In this document: piece by piece, positions 22,901 through 33,290 of the stretch
How the letters are laid out: each line of letters starts with the position of its first letter
How positions within the stretch are numbered: the stretch's first letter is position 1
From: Bursaphelenchus xylophilus
Taxonomy: Eukaryota; Nematoda; Chromadorea; Rhabditida; Aphelenchoididae
Assembly (NCBI GenBank): GCA_904066235.2
Contig: CAJFCV020000006.1
Location: forward strand, 806,001-870,000
DNA: 64,000 nucleotides
Reading direction: 5' to 3'
Made by a program: the position numbers and the translations under genes
Notes under the pieces: generated by a model
What the model saw: the letters and a program-made list of their open reading frames with translations, nothing else
The model's database searches: none
What the model was told of the DNA's origin: nothing

Positions 22901-25862
22901 CTTTACTGACACTAAAACTTACTGTCTTGTTAGAATCTTCAGTGTAATGTTGCTGGAGATCTCTTTGAATAACGTCGATGCGGACTCCTCCTGATTGTCG
23001 GTGATTTGTTCAAAGGAGAGGGGTTTCCAGTTGTTGATCTGGATCAGGCCTAAAACTTTCTTTTGTAAAATACGGACTTCTTTGTTGCACCTTTTTTTGA
23101 TTTTTTCAAATTTTTGGGCACAAAATTGCACTAAATGCCCTGAGGGCGGAAAAATTATTATCATTAAAGCAGACTACTCCAATAGACCCAAATAAAAAAT
23201 TACTTTTGAAAATTTCGTATCTTGGATTCAAAATACCTCAAAAAGCATTTTGGACATATTTCATCGTATTAAATGTCATCAACATCAAAAATTTGAAAAA
23301 TTGGGTTCTCATGGTTTCTAATTTCTGTATGAAAGTTTCCTTTGCTCTTAGGCGGCATGAACCCAGTTATAATCAATGTTGTACAACTCTTTGTGTATAT
23401 CCATTATCTCTTTTTCTCCTCGTTTTATTCGGCCAATTTCTGCTTCGATTTGGGGCCCATATGACACGGAAATGTTTTTGTTGGCCAAACGGCTTTATTG
23501 GCTTGGATTAAGGGGCGAGATGAACAAAAGAGAGCGGAATGGAGGCCCGAATGGGATCTGTTTATTTCCATTGGATAAAACCGAAAGAGGGGTTGAAAAG
23601 TCTCTTTAACCAAAGAGATGGGGGAATTGAGAAAGGGATTTGGCCCGGAGTGAATGTGGATTACGGTATTTGGAGGAGCTGGGAAGGAGTTTTGAAGGGA
23701 TTGAAAATTTATTTCGAGGGGAATGAAAGATCTTGAAAAAAATCAGTTTTTACAACATCATCCTCATAAAAGGCGACCAAATCTGGAAAAACAGTTATGA
23801 TTTTGAGTCATCCAGATCATTTGTAAGCTGTTTATAACATGTTCTAGGCAGCAGAAAACCAATCCCTCTAAAAAATCAGCAAAAATTTTATCTATGTCAT
23901 CTACAAAGAACTGGTTGAAACTGATTCCCAAAGACTTCTAGATGCTCGCAAAGCTATTCAAGAAAACTTTCCAAAGCTCATGCTCTCCATTCCACTCAAA
24001 ATTTTGCCTTTTTCACCTTCAACCACCAAAAAATCAACATTTTTTATATTATCCATCATCTCTTCATCTCTTCTCCTAAATCATCACAAAAGGTCTTCTC
24101 AAATCTCTCTTTTGTCCTCCAAATCCCCTCAATAAACAAATGGGCCGCTCGGCCCATCCAATCTTATCCGCTGTCCGAATCTATTAGGCTTAAACAAAAG
24201 ACATTTTTGATCCTTTGCGCCGCATTTTCGCGCACTAAATTTGTCGACGGGATTTTCGGGGCCCAAACAGACGCGGGGCGAGACAAAAGCGCCGAGATTG
24301 GCAGATATGTTTGGCCAAGGGCCGAGGGAAATCCGGCTCGAATGTCGCGGGCGACGATGTGAATTAATGGTTGTAATTTAATCCATTAATCTATTTTCTT
24401 GGGATTTCGGGGGATACAGTACGAAAAACCGGCCAGAGATGCCATTTCCTAAGGGCGTATGGATTGAAGCGTTGGCAAGTGACGTTGTAAACCGTCCTTG
24501 AGATCTCAAGCTTTAATTAAAATTCCATGCGGAGGACGTGTTATACGATGAAATGTATCCAGAAACATTTTATCGTATAAAATGTCTCACATTAAAGAAT
24601 TTGAAAAAATTCTTTACTGTTGCCATGTATACGAAAAAACCCTTTCATTAGATCCTAATTTTCTCCCAAACGAACCAGCGAAGGATGTTTTATACGATGA
24701 ATCATGTTTCGGCGTATAAAACGTCACTAAAATTCAAAATTCGCCCAAATTAAATTTCAAACCCTTAGTTATAATCTGAGAGTACATTTCTGTCAATGAT
24801 ACCTCCCACAAATTAATTTGACTCCTTTTATCGCACTTTTTTGAATTCTCGCCCTTTCAAATTCAAATCGATTCACCGTTGCGCAATCTCTTAATGCGCT
24901 TTATGCAAATCACCCGCAGATAACATTCAGCGTCCGATTGGCCCAGGTTGTTTTCGTTTTTCCGCGCCCTGATCAACATCTGGCCAGAAAGGCGGCCGGA
25001 TTATGAATGAGACTTTTTGAATTTGGATACGGAATTCAATGCGATAGGGCTTGAGAAAATCGCCGGCGACAAAAATATGCATGTCGAATACAGCCAGGAA
25101 GCGAAAGAGAGAACGAAATTTATGAGATTATAATAAGCGCTTTTTATACGATGAAACATGTTTTATCGTATAAAATGTAACTCGTTTTGATCTCTTAACG
25201 GGTAAAATATGTCATTTTTGCCAATAAAATATCTAATTGGGTTGAAATCTGTTTTGCAGACATTTTATACGAAGAAATATGTTTTGTCGTATAAAATGTC
25301 GCCCTGAAAAATTTTAATTTCTCAACCTGTAAAATGCAAAAATTTTTAGCTGAGAGAGCATTTCATACAACAAAATGTATTTTTAGTGCCATGTTATACG
25401 ATAAAACTGCAATTTTTCCAATGAAATACCTCAAATGGTATCCAAAACTCTCAAAAGCGCTCCATTTTCTTCCACATTCGAAATCCGACCTACCCCTCGA
25501 ATCCGCGATGAGTTGAGGCATTCCGAGAGCGCTGAGGACCGTGTCCACAATGTTGTTCAATTGCGTGTCGCCGGAGATGATGGCGTACGTGTCGGCGACG
25601 AGTTGGCCGTCGTTCGCGCAACTCAAACAGTGCTGCGGGCGAACGGTCTCGACGAGCACGCGAACCGGGAACATTTGCGCCATGCTTGGCAGGGAGTTGG
25701 CCAGGAGTTCGAGGGTCTTCGACTCGATGACCGATTCCTTCGTGGAGGAGGCGGAGGAGGCCGACACGGAGTAGCTGTTTTCGTTCACCAATCCAATTCC
25801 GGCGGCGTCGTGGGGTGCCAGTTTGAAGGCGGTGGGAGCTGAGTGGGGGATTCCGTTGATTT
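19954..25862 (-). CDS. dve-1: DVE-1/SATB-type double-homeodomain transcription factor, N-terminus not found
   Basis: Nuclear DNA-binding factor; C. elegans DVE-1 is known for its role in the mitochondrial unfolded protein response. Exons: 25862 (or 25838) to 25494, 23049-22923, 22491-22264, 21440-20855, 20595-19954, all in phase, about 650 codons in total. The order is a Ser-rich lead, a ULD/oligomerisation domain ([35 protein letters not shown], matching SATB AKGLIQVGKW), a CUTL-like helical segment ([15 protein letters not shown]), then homeodomain 1 ([19 protein letters not shown]...[14 protein letters not shown]). A long Ser/Ala/Thr linker precedes homeodomain 2 ([15 protein letters not shown]...[14 protein letters not shown]). 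The stop is TAG at 19956-19954. The first coding exon or exons lie upstream in the 25.9+ kb desert. Confidence 0.92.
21493..22030. repeat. CTAGTGTAATATAA words in dve-1 intron
   Basis: Three copies of the dispersed word lie in the 21441-22263 intron: ATATTACACTAGGC near 21493, AAGTGTAATAT near 21986 and CATCAAGTGTAATATAAG at 22013-22030. The rest of this intron holds no recognised feature. Confidence 0.6.
24534..25408. repeat. Cluster of five ATACGAT hairpins in dve-1 intron
   Basis: Near-palindromes of about 40-50 bp sit at 24534-24586, 24684-24725, 25139-25178, 25258-25300 and (degenerate) 25358-25408. The arms follow ATTTTATACGATGAAA and TTTTATCGTATAAAATG. The sequence between them is unrelated. 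A degenerate further copy may lie at 23252-23276. All are within the 2.4-kb intron 23050-25493. Confidence 0.85.
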
Positions 25863-28800
25863 CTGGGCCAAATCAAGGGGCTCGGGTCCAAATTTTGAGG
25901 GCAAGATCACCTGGAATTCGTCTCAATTAACCTTTAAATCATCGGATGACATTAAAAACTCGTTACACCTCGAAAAACTTTTAATTTTTGGCCAAAATTT
26001 ATACTAATTTTGATACAAAAACACCTTGAAATAAATTTTAAAGGCCAAATCACGCAAACAAATCAACAAATCACCCAGCAAAACGGTTAAATGTGGGGAA
26101 TAGCGTCCGAAATTATATTATACTGGACCCAAATCCCCGAAAACCCCACCGGTAACAAAGCGATCGCGCAAATTCTGATGAAAGACACCTTCGCCCACTG
26201 ATCTGGGCTTCCGTCGGGCCCAAGTCGGACCGCAGAATGGGATCCAGGGCGCAAAAAAATGGGGACCTGGACCCGGTTTTTTGACTCAAAAATACAAAAA
26301 AACGGTCGGCCGTGTGGACGACGGGGCATAAAAAATACGTTGGCAAATTCCATAAAAACCCTGATAATCGAGGATCTGTGGGGGAGAGGGCGGGAAATCG
26401 AGGGGAAAATCGAGGAGAATTGGATATTACACATGGTAAAATAAGGTTAAAAATGCGAATTATGATGACTTAAAAGATGCTGAATTTAGCTCTAAATAGA
26501 TTTAAAAGGACAGAGGAAAATCTAAGAAGCTTTTTTAGTAGTAAAATTAGCATTTTTTTATCTTACACATGTCATGTGCATTATAAAAAATGATGATTTT
26601 TGATTGATAAACAATATAAAAAGCCTCAAAATACGTCAAGGAGGTAATTTTAGGCCCTTCAAGATTATATACAACCCATTATGAAGGTCAAATGCAAAAA
26701 AATATATCAATTTATATTAGACTAGGCAAAAAAAGGTCTCAAAATCAAAAAAGTAGTAAAAAATATGAATTATAACCTCTGTAGACTCCAGAACGCACCA
26801 CCATTCAATACAGCACCTCTTCCAATAAAAAATACAGTAAAAAGTAGTCCAGATTGTAAGTGGCTGCTCGACAAACATGACCGACTTTTGCACGGATGTC
26901 CACAACAAAAAACTCCAGCGCCTCTTGAAGGCGCGCGTGTAAATACAGACAGCCCGGAAGTGCGAATCACACACACGTCCATGTTCGGGAGGGATGAGAA
27001 GATCCCCGCGTGGATAAACACATGCGGGCCTTCTGTTTGGCCTACTTTCCGCAGCGCGCTGCAGTCCAAACGAGCAGCACAATTATGATGACGTGATCGC
27101 TGGGGCTATTGTTGAGCAGATCGGAGTGAGGCAGAGTCCAAAAGAAGTCGATATGAAAGTGATATTCACCCGTTTACGGTGGTATATCATGCATTTCGAA
27201 GGTGATTTTGGAGCGGCCGAAGCGCGGCCAAGAACTTTTTTTTTGTTCGTTGGGCAGCTGATAGCCTAAAAGTGTAATTTAAAATACTTTTTAGGGAGCT
27301 GCACCTTCGAAAACGCCTGATTCTGGCATTAAGGTCAAATTGTTATCAAGTATAATATAAATATTGATCATAAAGTGGGCAAAACAGGTAGCACCTCAGA
27401 TTTTTGACTTTGAAAACACCTTAAAGACCTCTATCCTTAGCCTGAATGCCATTACACATCCATAAAGGTATCATAAACGTTTAAAGATAAGTTGATATCA
27501 AGTGTAACATAAGTGCAAATAAATACTCAAAAAATCTTGATTGTTGGCCTACTGACTTGTAGGACTTTCAGCAAGCTCTAAGATTCTCTCAGCGCCTTTC
27601 AAATTCTTTAAAACTCCTAAGAACCAAAGATTTTTAACTTAATTTCCTCAACTCCCCCATGACATCATGTACAATATAAAAAAACCGCAATTTTTCGGCA
27701 ATTCCTTCGTATATCCCTTATCTCCGCTACCGTACGCCCTCATCCAATCGAGAGGACAACCGGGGATGACACGAGAAAGCAGCCGAACGAAGAGGCAGAA
27801 AGGCCGGAGGGGGGATTCAAGCGGGATGGATGAGTTGGGGATTACTACGGTACGGAACACGCGAAACGAAGACGAGCAAGAGGCGGGAGGAGGGAGAAAA
27901 GCCGGGCCGCCCCGCCGACTTCTCTCCCTCAAAGCCGACTGGACAAAGCGGAGCGGGGGCAGCAAGAGGGACCAGAGGGAGTGGGGGGACGAGAGAGGAT
28001 GCGGCCTCGACTTAAGGATGCTGCGTCTTGTCCCCGGGAAACAGGAGCGGGCTTCTCGCGGTTCTTGCGGGATCTTGATGCGAGGGCTTAAGCGTGAAGG
28101 GCGACGGACGCATTGGTCCGCATCGTGGGGGCCAGGGCTAATCAGACGACCCCGTTAGATGCATTTACTTGGCCAACGGGTGTTTTATAGTGGGATCTCG
28201 GCGAAAAAATCATGATTTTGTCAAAAAAACTGCTAGAAACCTGCTGAACTTGCTTGCTAACCAGATATTATGTTGTATAGAGTAGAATAAAACAGTAGAC
28301 AACAAAATTTTGTTCTAGCAAACAACCTCAATACACACAAACAAGATTGTTAGTGCAAAATTCACCTTTTCCTAACCAATCTCCCAAAAAATCATGAACT
28401 CTTTCGTTCTACAAAGACTTCTAGGGTCTATTGCCCTCCAATTTTCCTCAAAACCTCACTAGTCCAATATCAGATCCGCCCCTTTCCCCCATCTCTCCAT
28501 TTCGTCCAAAATAAGGTCACTAAAATGCTTAGCCATTCCCCACAAAGCCGGCTCCAATCCATGCCGTAGAACGGGCAGAAAGTGGGCGGAGCCGCGGCGC
28601 AAGATCGCGAGGACTTTGAAGATTAAAACCCCCAATTGTCGTATGTCATAAGGCCTTAGGCGCGGCGCTATATTAAGCCCGAAAGGCTTTCCCGAGGACA
28701 TATGAGCTTACTTTCCCGGGGACATATGAGCTTACATCATTGGGATTAAGCGCTCCAGAAGTCGGGGATTTCCGTCGGGTTCCGAATCTTTGGCCATAGC

Positions 28801-29394
28801 GTTCTGGGGAGAATCTTTGGGAGCTCAAAAAAAAGGTCGATTGGATTAGTAGATAGGGTCATTCTTGAGAGGTTTTGAGTCAAAAAATGATGACAAATAT
28901 AAAATTTTTCTTGAAATTCCAAAAGCGACGGCTATCAGTCTTAGAATAGGAAAAATCCCTCATCATGACGAATTTTCTTCCACTCTCAATGGCACAATCA
29001 ACTCTAAATAGACTCTGTTCTCTAATAAAAACCTTACTTTGCCAGAAACATACTAAAGATCACACGATTCCCCCAGTTATCCCACAAGACCAAACATTCC
29101 ATGCCCTCACAACAAACCCCACAAGATCTCCAAGCCCCGAAAGCCCGTTCCACGTAGCCACGGCCGATGAGTCAAAAGACAGCGAGCGGATCGTTGAGCC
29201 CGCTATACAAAATTCCAAACGTGGGGCAAAGAGGCAGCGGGGAGGGGATTCAAATCATCGGGAAAGAGCAAAAAAGAGGACTATCTCTTATCAAATGCAC
29301 ATTCCGCTCGGCTATAAAATTCGGAATGGAAAATATCCACACCCTCTTTTGCATATCTCTTATCTGCCTCATTGGGGATGGAGGGGAGGGGAGA
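25863..29394. other. Upstream region of dve-1 with GC-rich islands
   Basis: No gene recognised. GC-richer non-repetitive islands lie at about 26.8-27.2, 27.7-28.15 and 28.45-28.8 kb, and the intervals are AT-rich. CTAGTGTAATATAA variants occur near 26713, 27346 and 27496. The 27.7-28.15 kb island is pyrimidine-rich (CTCTC-containing) on the dve-1 strand and could include a promoter. The missing dve-1 start exon may lie here. Confidence 0.5.
28691..28735. repeat. Direct duplication carrying two CATATG E-boxes
   Basis: GGACATATGAGCTTAC occurs twice, 24 bp apart, each preceded by CCCG. Each copy carries CATATG. CATATG is a known Twist/HLH-8-type E-box (established); use here is inferred. Confidence 0.6.
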
Positions 29395-29429
29395 AATGGG
29401 ACAATTGGCGGATGGAAAGTGCAATAGGA

Positions 29430-29885
29430 GAACGCACAGTGCAATGGAAGGATCGCACAGTGCAGAAGAAGATCGCAAAGTGCAGCGCCAAGTTGGAGAA
29501 GGGTCAGTGCGAAGAAAAATTACTTTTTCAGAAAGAATGTTTGATTGCACAGTGCAGTAAAACCATGTGTAAAATTCAAAAAAAAATCGCTAGCGATGGC
29601 ACAGCGCAGCTACAAATTGGAGTCCGCACGGTGCGATCGATAATTGCACAGTGCGAACGGAAAGTGCACAGTGCGATCGAGAATTAGTGTGATAAAAATT
29701 GCACCATACAATCAAAAATTGCACAGTGCGATTGAAAAATGCACCGTGCAATCGAGAATCGCACAGTGCGAGCGGAAATTTTGCACAGTGCGATGCGACC
29801 GAAAACTGCACAGTGCAACCGAAAATTGCACAGTGCAATCGATAATCGCACAGTGCAATAAAAAATTAAGAACGCACGGTGCAAG
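29430..29885. repeat. GCACNGTGC palindrome array, 29.4-29.9 kb
   Basis: About 14 perfect copies (GCACAGTGC, GCACGGTGC, GCACCGTGC) plus near matches, spaced about 20-60 bp apart. Many are followed by GATCGA or AACCGAAAAT-like linkers. The array interrupts an otherwise non-repetitive island. Confidence 0.85.
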
Positions 29886-30595
29886 AAGAACACTTTTATT
29901 GACGGATCTTCCCCCAAGCTGTGTCCCCTCTCCCCCAACACGCTCAGAGGTATCGTAGGAAATCAGCGCTTATCTCTTTTTTCCGCCGCTCATCCCAAGG
30001 AAAACAGATTATTTCCGGGACTGCAGCGGCGTCGGCCCGTCATTGGCTGATTATCAGCGCCGCCACAAAGTCGGACGGAGACTTTTGGGGGTCTTGTGGA
30101 GAGATTAAGAAATTTGCGAACCTATAATGGATATGGTACGTCGATATTTCCGAATATCAAGTCAAAAATTAATGGAATTCCGATGAATTAGGAGTCAGTA
30201 CGACAAAGCTGTATTTTTATTCTGTCTAGAATACAATATCAGCTCTTATTACCGTTCAAACTCCCATTTAAAACCGAAAAAATGTCGCAGGAAAATGGAT
30301 CCCTTGGCCAGCACAAAGGCCATGCCATTTCTCGCGCTTCTTGGCCAAATTCAAATCCCAGATTGAATTGCTGAATACATTGCTTCGTTTCGAATCCAAA
30401 TCGTTTTTATTATGTATTCAGTCGTCTTCGAGTCCGCCTTTTGTTCAGTTTTAAATTAAGCGGAGGGGGCGCGCACCGATCGGAAAGGTATGTCGTTTTG
30501 TGGGGGGAAGTAAATAAAACGAGGGATGCCGGATTTTTGAATTTGATTTGAATAGGAGCCAAGTCTTATATCACAGTCAAAAAATCAAAAAAATA

Positions 30596-31020
30596 CGTCA
30601 ATATGACATATTTTTTTTGAAAAATTTGAAAAGCGGCAAAATTTTGAGATCTTCCGAAAAATCGGTCGTAATGACGACTTTCGTCATTATTATAGCAAAA
30701 TTCATATTGGCTATGACTTATAAGGCTTGATTTTATCATAGTCATCGAAATCAATATTAAAATTCCGTCATTATGACATATTTTTTGAACTCCGAAAGAA
30801 ATGCGGCCAGCTTCCAAAAAATCGGTCGCCCTGACACATTTAAGGAGAATTTTTATTAAACATTATTCCCATTCGATAGCTAATACTTTAGTTAATCACT
30901 AACCGCAAAAAAATTCAAAAATCTCCGTCATCATGACACAATTTTTCGCGAAAATCCGTAATCCGGACCGATTTCCGCAATAAAAATAATCAAGTCCCAT
31001 TCCGACGCCATAAAACCCCT
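30596..31020. repeat. Diverged tandem triplication, period about 165 bp
   Basis: CGTCAATATGACATATTTTT at 30596, CGTCATTATGACATATTTTT at 30766 and CGTCATCATGACACAATTTT at 30926 head three units. The first two also share TTCC(G/A)AAAAATCGGTCG followed by a TGAC word at the same offset. The third unit has a weaker match. Confidence 0.6.
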
Positions 31021-33237
31021 CGGAACGACCTCAAATGGACTTGCATCGCTCGCCCCCAGATTAGATATGATTAAAAATGCAAGACGATCCCTGATAAAAC
31101 CGCACAAAATATGCGCTCCGCTCCACTTTTGGGCCCCATTCCGAGATCTCCTTTCGTAACAAAAATGTAGCGCAATTCATGGAAATCAGGCCGAGCCTGT
31201 GCGGAACAACAATGGAGGGATCAATATCATTGGAGATCGGCTGCACGGCCCAGGCCGAGCGTGCATGATGAGTAATCCGGCGAGAGCTGCAAGGTCTGGC
31301 CTGTTTTTGGGTGTTTCTGTTTTTTGGAGGGCCTTTAATGGAATTCAGAGCGGAGAATAGGGGAATTTAGGAGGGGAATAACGCGGATTTTCAGGTGATA
31401 AGGGCTCATGGGCAAGAGGAAAAAAATTGGGAAGGTATCGAGGTCTGATGATCAAGGGGTAAACTGTAAAAAATACGGCCGATACTCCCTTTAATTCGAA
31501 TATCAGACAATCAAAAAAGAAAATAAAAGCTTTCCAGTTCGTTTTAAACCAAATCACAGCTGATTCTAACCAACAACCTCAATTTTTTCGACATATTAGA
31601 CTAGGTATCTGATGACTTTCTTTGTCATTTTTTCGTTATAAATCTCTATGTTTGAGTCGAAATTTTAAATATCACCTTTTTAGGTCTTATACTTCATTTT
31701 CTAGTAAATATATTCAAAAAATTTGGCCCTAGCGACATCAATTATATTACACTAGACACCTGATCCAGAATCCTTCTAACTGCTCTCTTCTACTAGTTTT
31801 GTCTTAAATTCATCTCTAAATATTCCTAATCTTCCACAAATTTCTCTAAAACTTGGGTTTTACCGTACCCGACCCCCTCATCCCCCTCCTACTACCTTAT
31901 CCATGACAGAATCGCGGCCAGATTTCCCGTGTGAAGCTAAAGTTCAGATCGGGGGGTGGTGGCGACGATGAGTGTTGGATCTGAATCAACCGCCTTTAAT
32001 GATTTTCGATCCCGCTTCGGAGTGGGATGCCAATGAATATTCGCATCCATTTGGCCCAATCCTTTCTTGGCCATTTTCCGATCGAAAATGGGAATTTTTG
32101 GTCGCGAAAAGAGGGATCGCGGCGAAGCCGGAGAGCCGCACAGAGGCGGGCGGCGGACTCCACGCAGCCTCGGCGAGCATGGTAGTCGACAACAGGCGCA
32201 TAAAACTCGGGTGGCCACACCTCGATTGACGTCCGAAAGCCGCCTTCATTAAAGTCGAAAATCTAATGGCTGTGTTATCAACTCGTCTCTTCCTCACGGC
32301 CCCATCGCCTATTTTTGGGGGCTTTAGGATCGCGAAACGACAAATAGATAGATAAGGGATTGCAAATATGGGGTAATAAAGGGGACTTGTTTGCTGCACC
32401 GTATGAAAACTGAGATGGAAGGAGAAGGGGAGCACAGAATCGGGCGAATTTCAGGGGATGATAAAGGACTAAAGGCGAGAGCGGAATAGTCCAGCATCTT
32501 TCAACAGGGCTTGTTGTATGTTAACTACCCACGATCTTACACTAGAACATCAAGGGCTCAGAGAAATTTCAAAAAATTGACATGAGCAACTTCAGATATG
32601 GAATGATGACAAAAAACCTTGAATTTTATGAAGAATTAGTGTTTAAAATCAAAGGCCATAGTCTAAAGTCAAAGTCAAGGGCTACTAGGCTTTTTTAAAC
32701 TTATTTATTATAGCCAACAACCTAATTTCCGCTTTTGATGACAAAAGTTATATTATACTAGGCATCTGATGTCGAATTTTGTCAAAAAGCCCAATTCAAA
32801 TAATAGAAATCGCCCTCAAAACTAACATAGTACCAAATCAAGAAGCTCTCTTCTATTTTCATCAAAAACTACCTGATACTTGACCTACTTCAAGATTAAT
32901 TTTAAAAAATTATGTATTATAGTCATTTGACCTGACAAATGTTTTGCCAGACTCCGTTGTCATGTTTTTTGCTTCCAAAATGATAAACAAGCCTTTTACC
33001 GTCAATTTACAAAGGTTACATTTGAATATCTGATCCCAACCGGGCTTATTTAACATTTTTATATTACACTAGGCATCTGATCCATCCTTTCCTCAAAATC
33101 ATTGACTCAACCATTTCCCAACGTCTTTTCCATATCACCAGACCCACACCGAGTCCTCGCAATCACTCGGAATCCGTGATCAAGCCCGTTAAAGCGCTTG
33201 ACTCTCAGTTTTGCGGCTTTTTCGCCCCCCAAAACTC

Positions 33238-33290
33238 TGTGGTCGCCCGATTTGGGCTGATAAGATAAGGCCGCGGTCCGACCGCAAACG
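33238..33290. promoter_or_regulatory. Candidate enhancer core: RUNX-type and tandem GATA sites
   Basis: TGTGGT (33238-33243), TGATAAGATAAGG (33258-33270) and ACCGCA (33281-33286) lie within about 50 bp in a GC-rich island. TGTGGT and its complement ACCRCA are the RUNX core, and GATAAG is the GATA core (established). The combination suggests an enhancer (inference). Confidence 0.35.

Noticed and set aside
26717..27180. Possible N-terminal exon of dve-1 (several overlapping frames, for example EYHFHIDFFWTLPHS)
   Set aside because: No frame joins in phase to the 25862 or 25838 acceptor with a clear donor and start codon, so it was not annotated.
27667..28158. 163-codon open frame on the plus strand in a GC-rich island
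   Set aside because: The frame is Arg/Gly-rich and low-complexity, with long open frames on both strands. No domain or splice signal is visible, so it is explained by GC-rich non-coding sequence.
28459..28701. 80-codon open frame on the minus strand with protein-like composition
   Set aside because: Single short frame, no introns, no recognised motif. It cannot be separated from a chance frame in a GC-rich island, though it would be worth a homology search.
28965..29687. 240-codon open frame on the plus strand
   Set aside because: It runs straight into the GCACNGTGC array and its second half is repeat-encoded (Cys/Ala/Gln-rich). The first half has no recognisable family.
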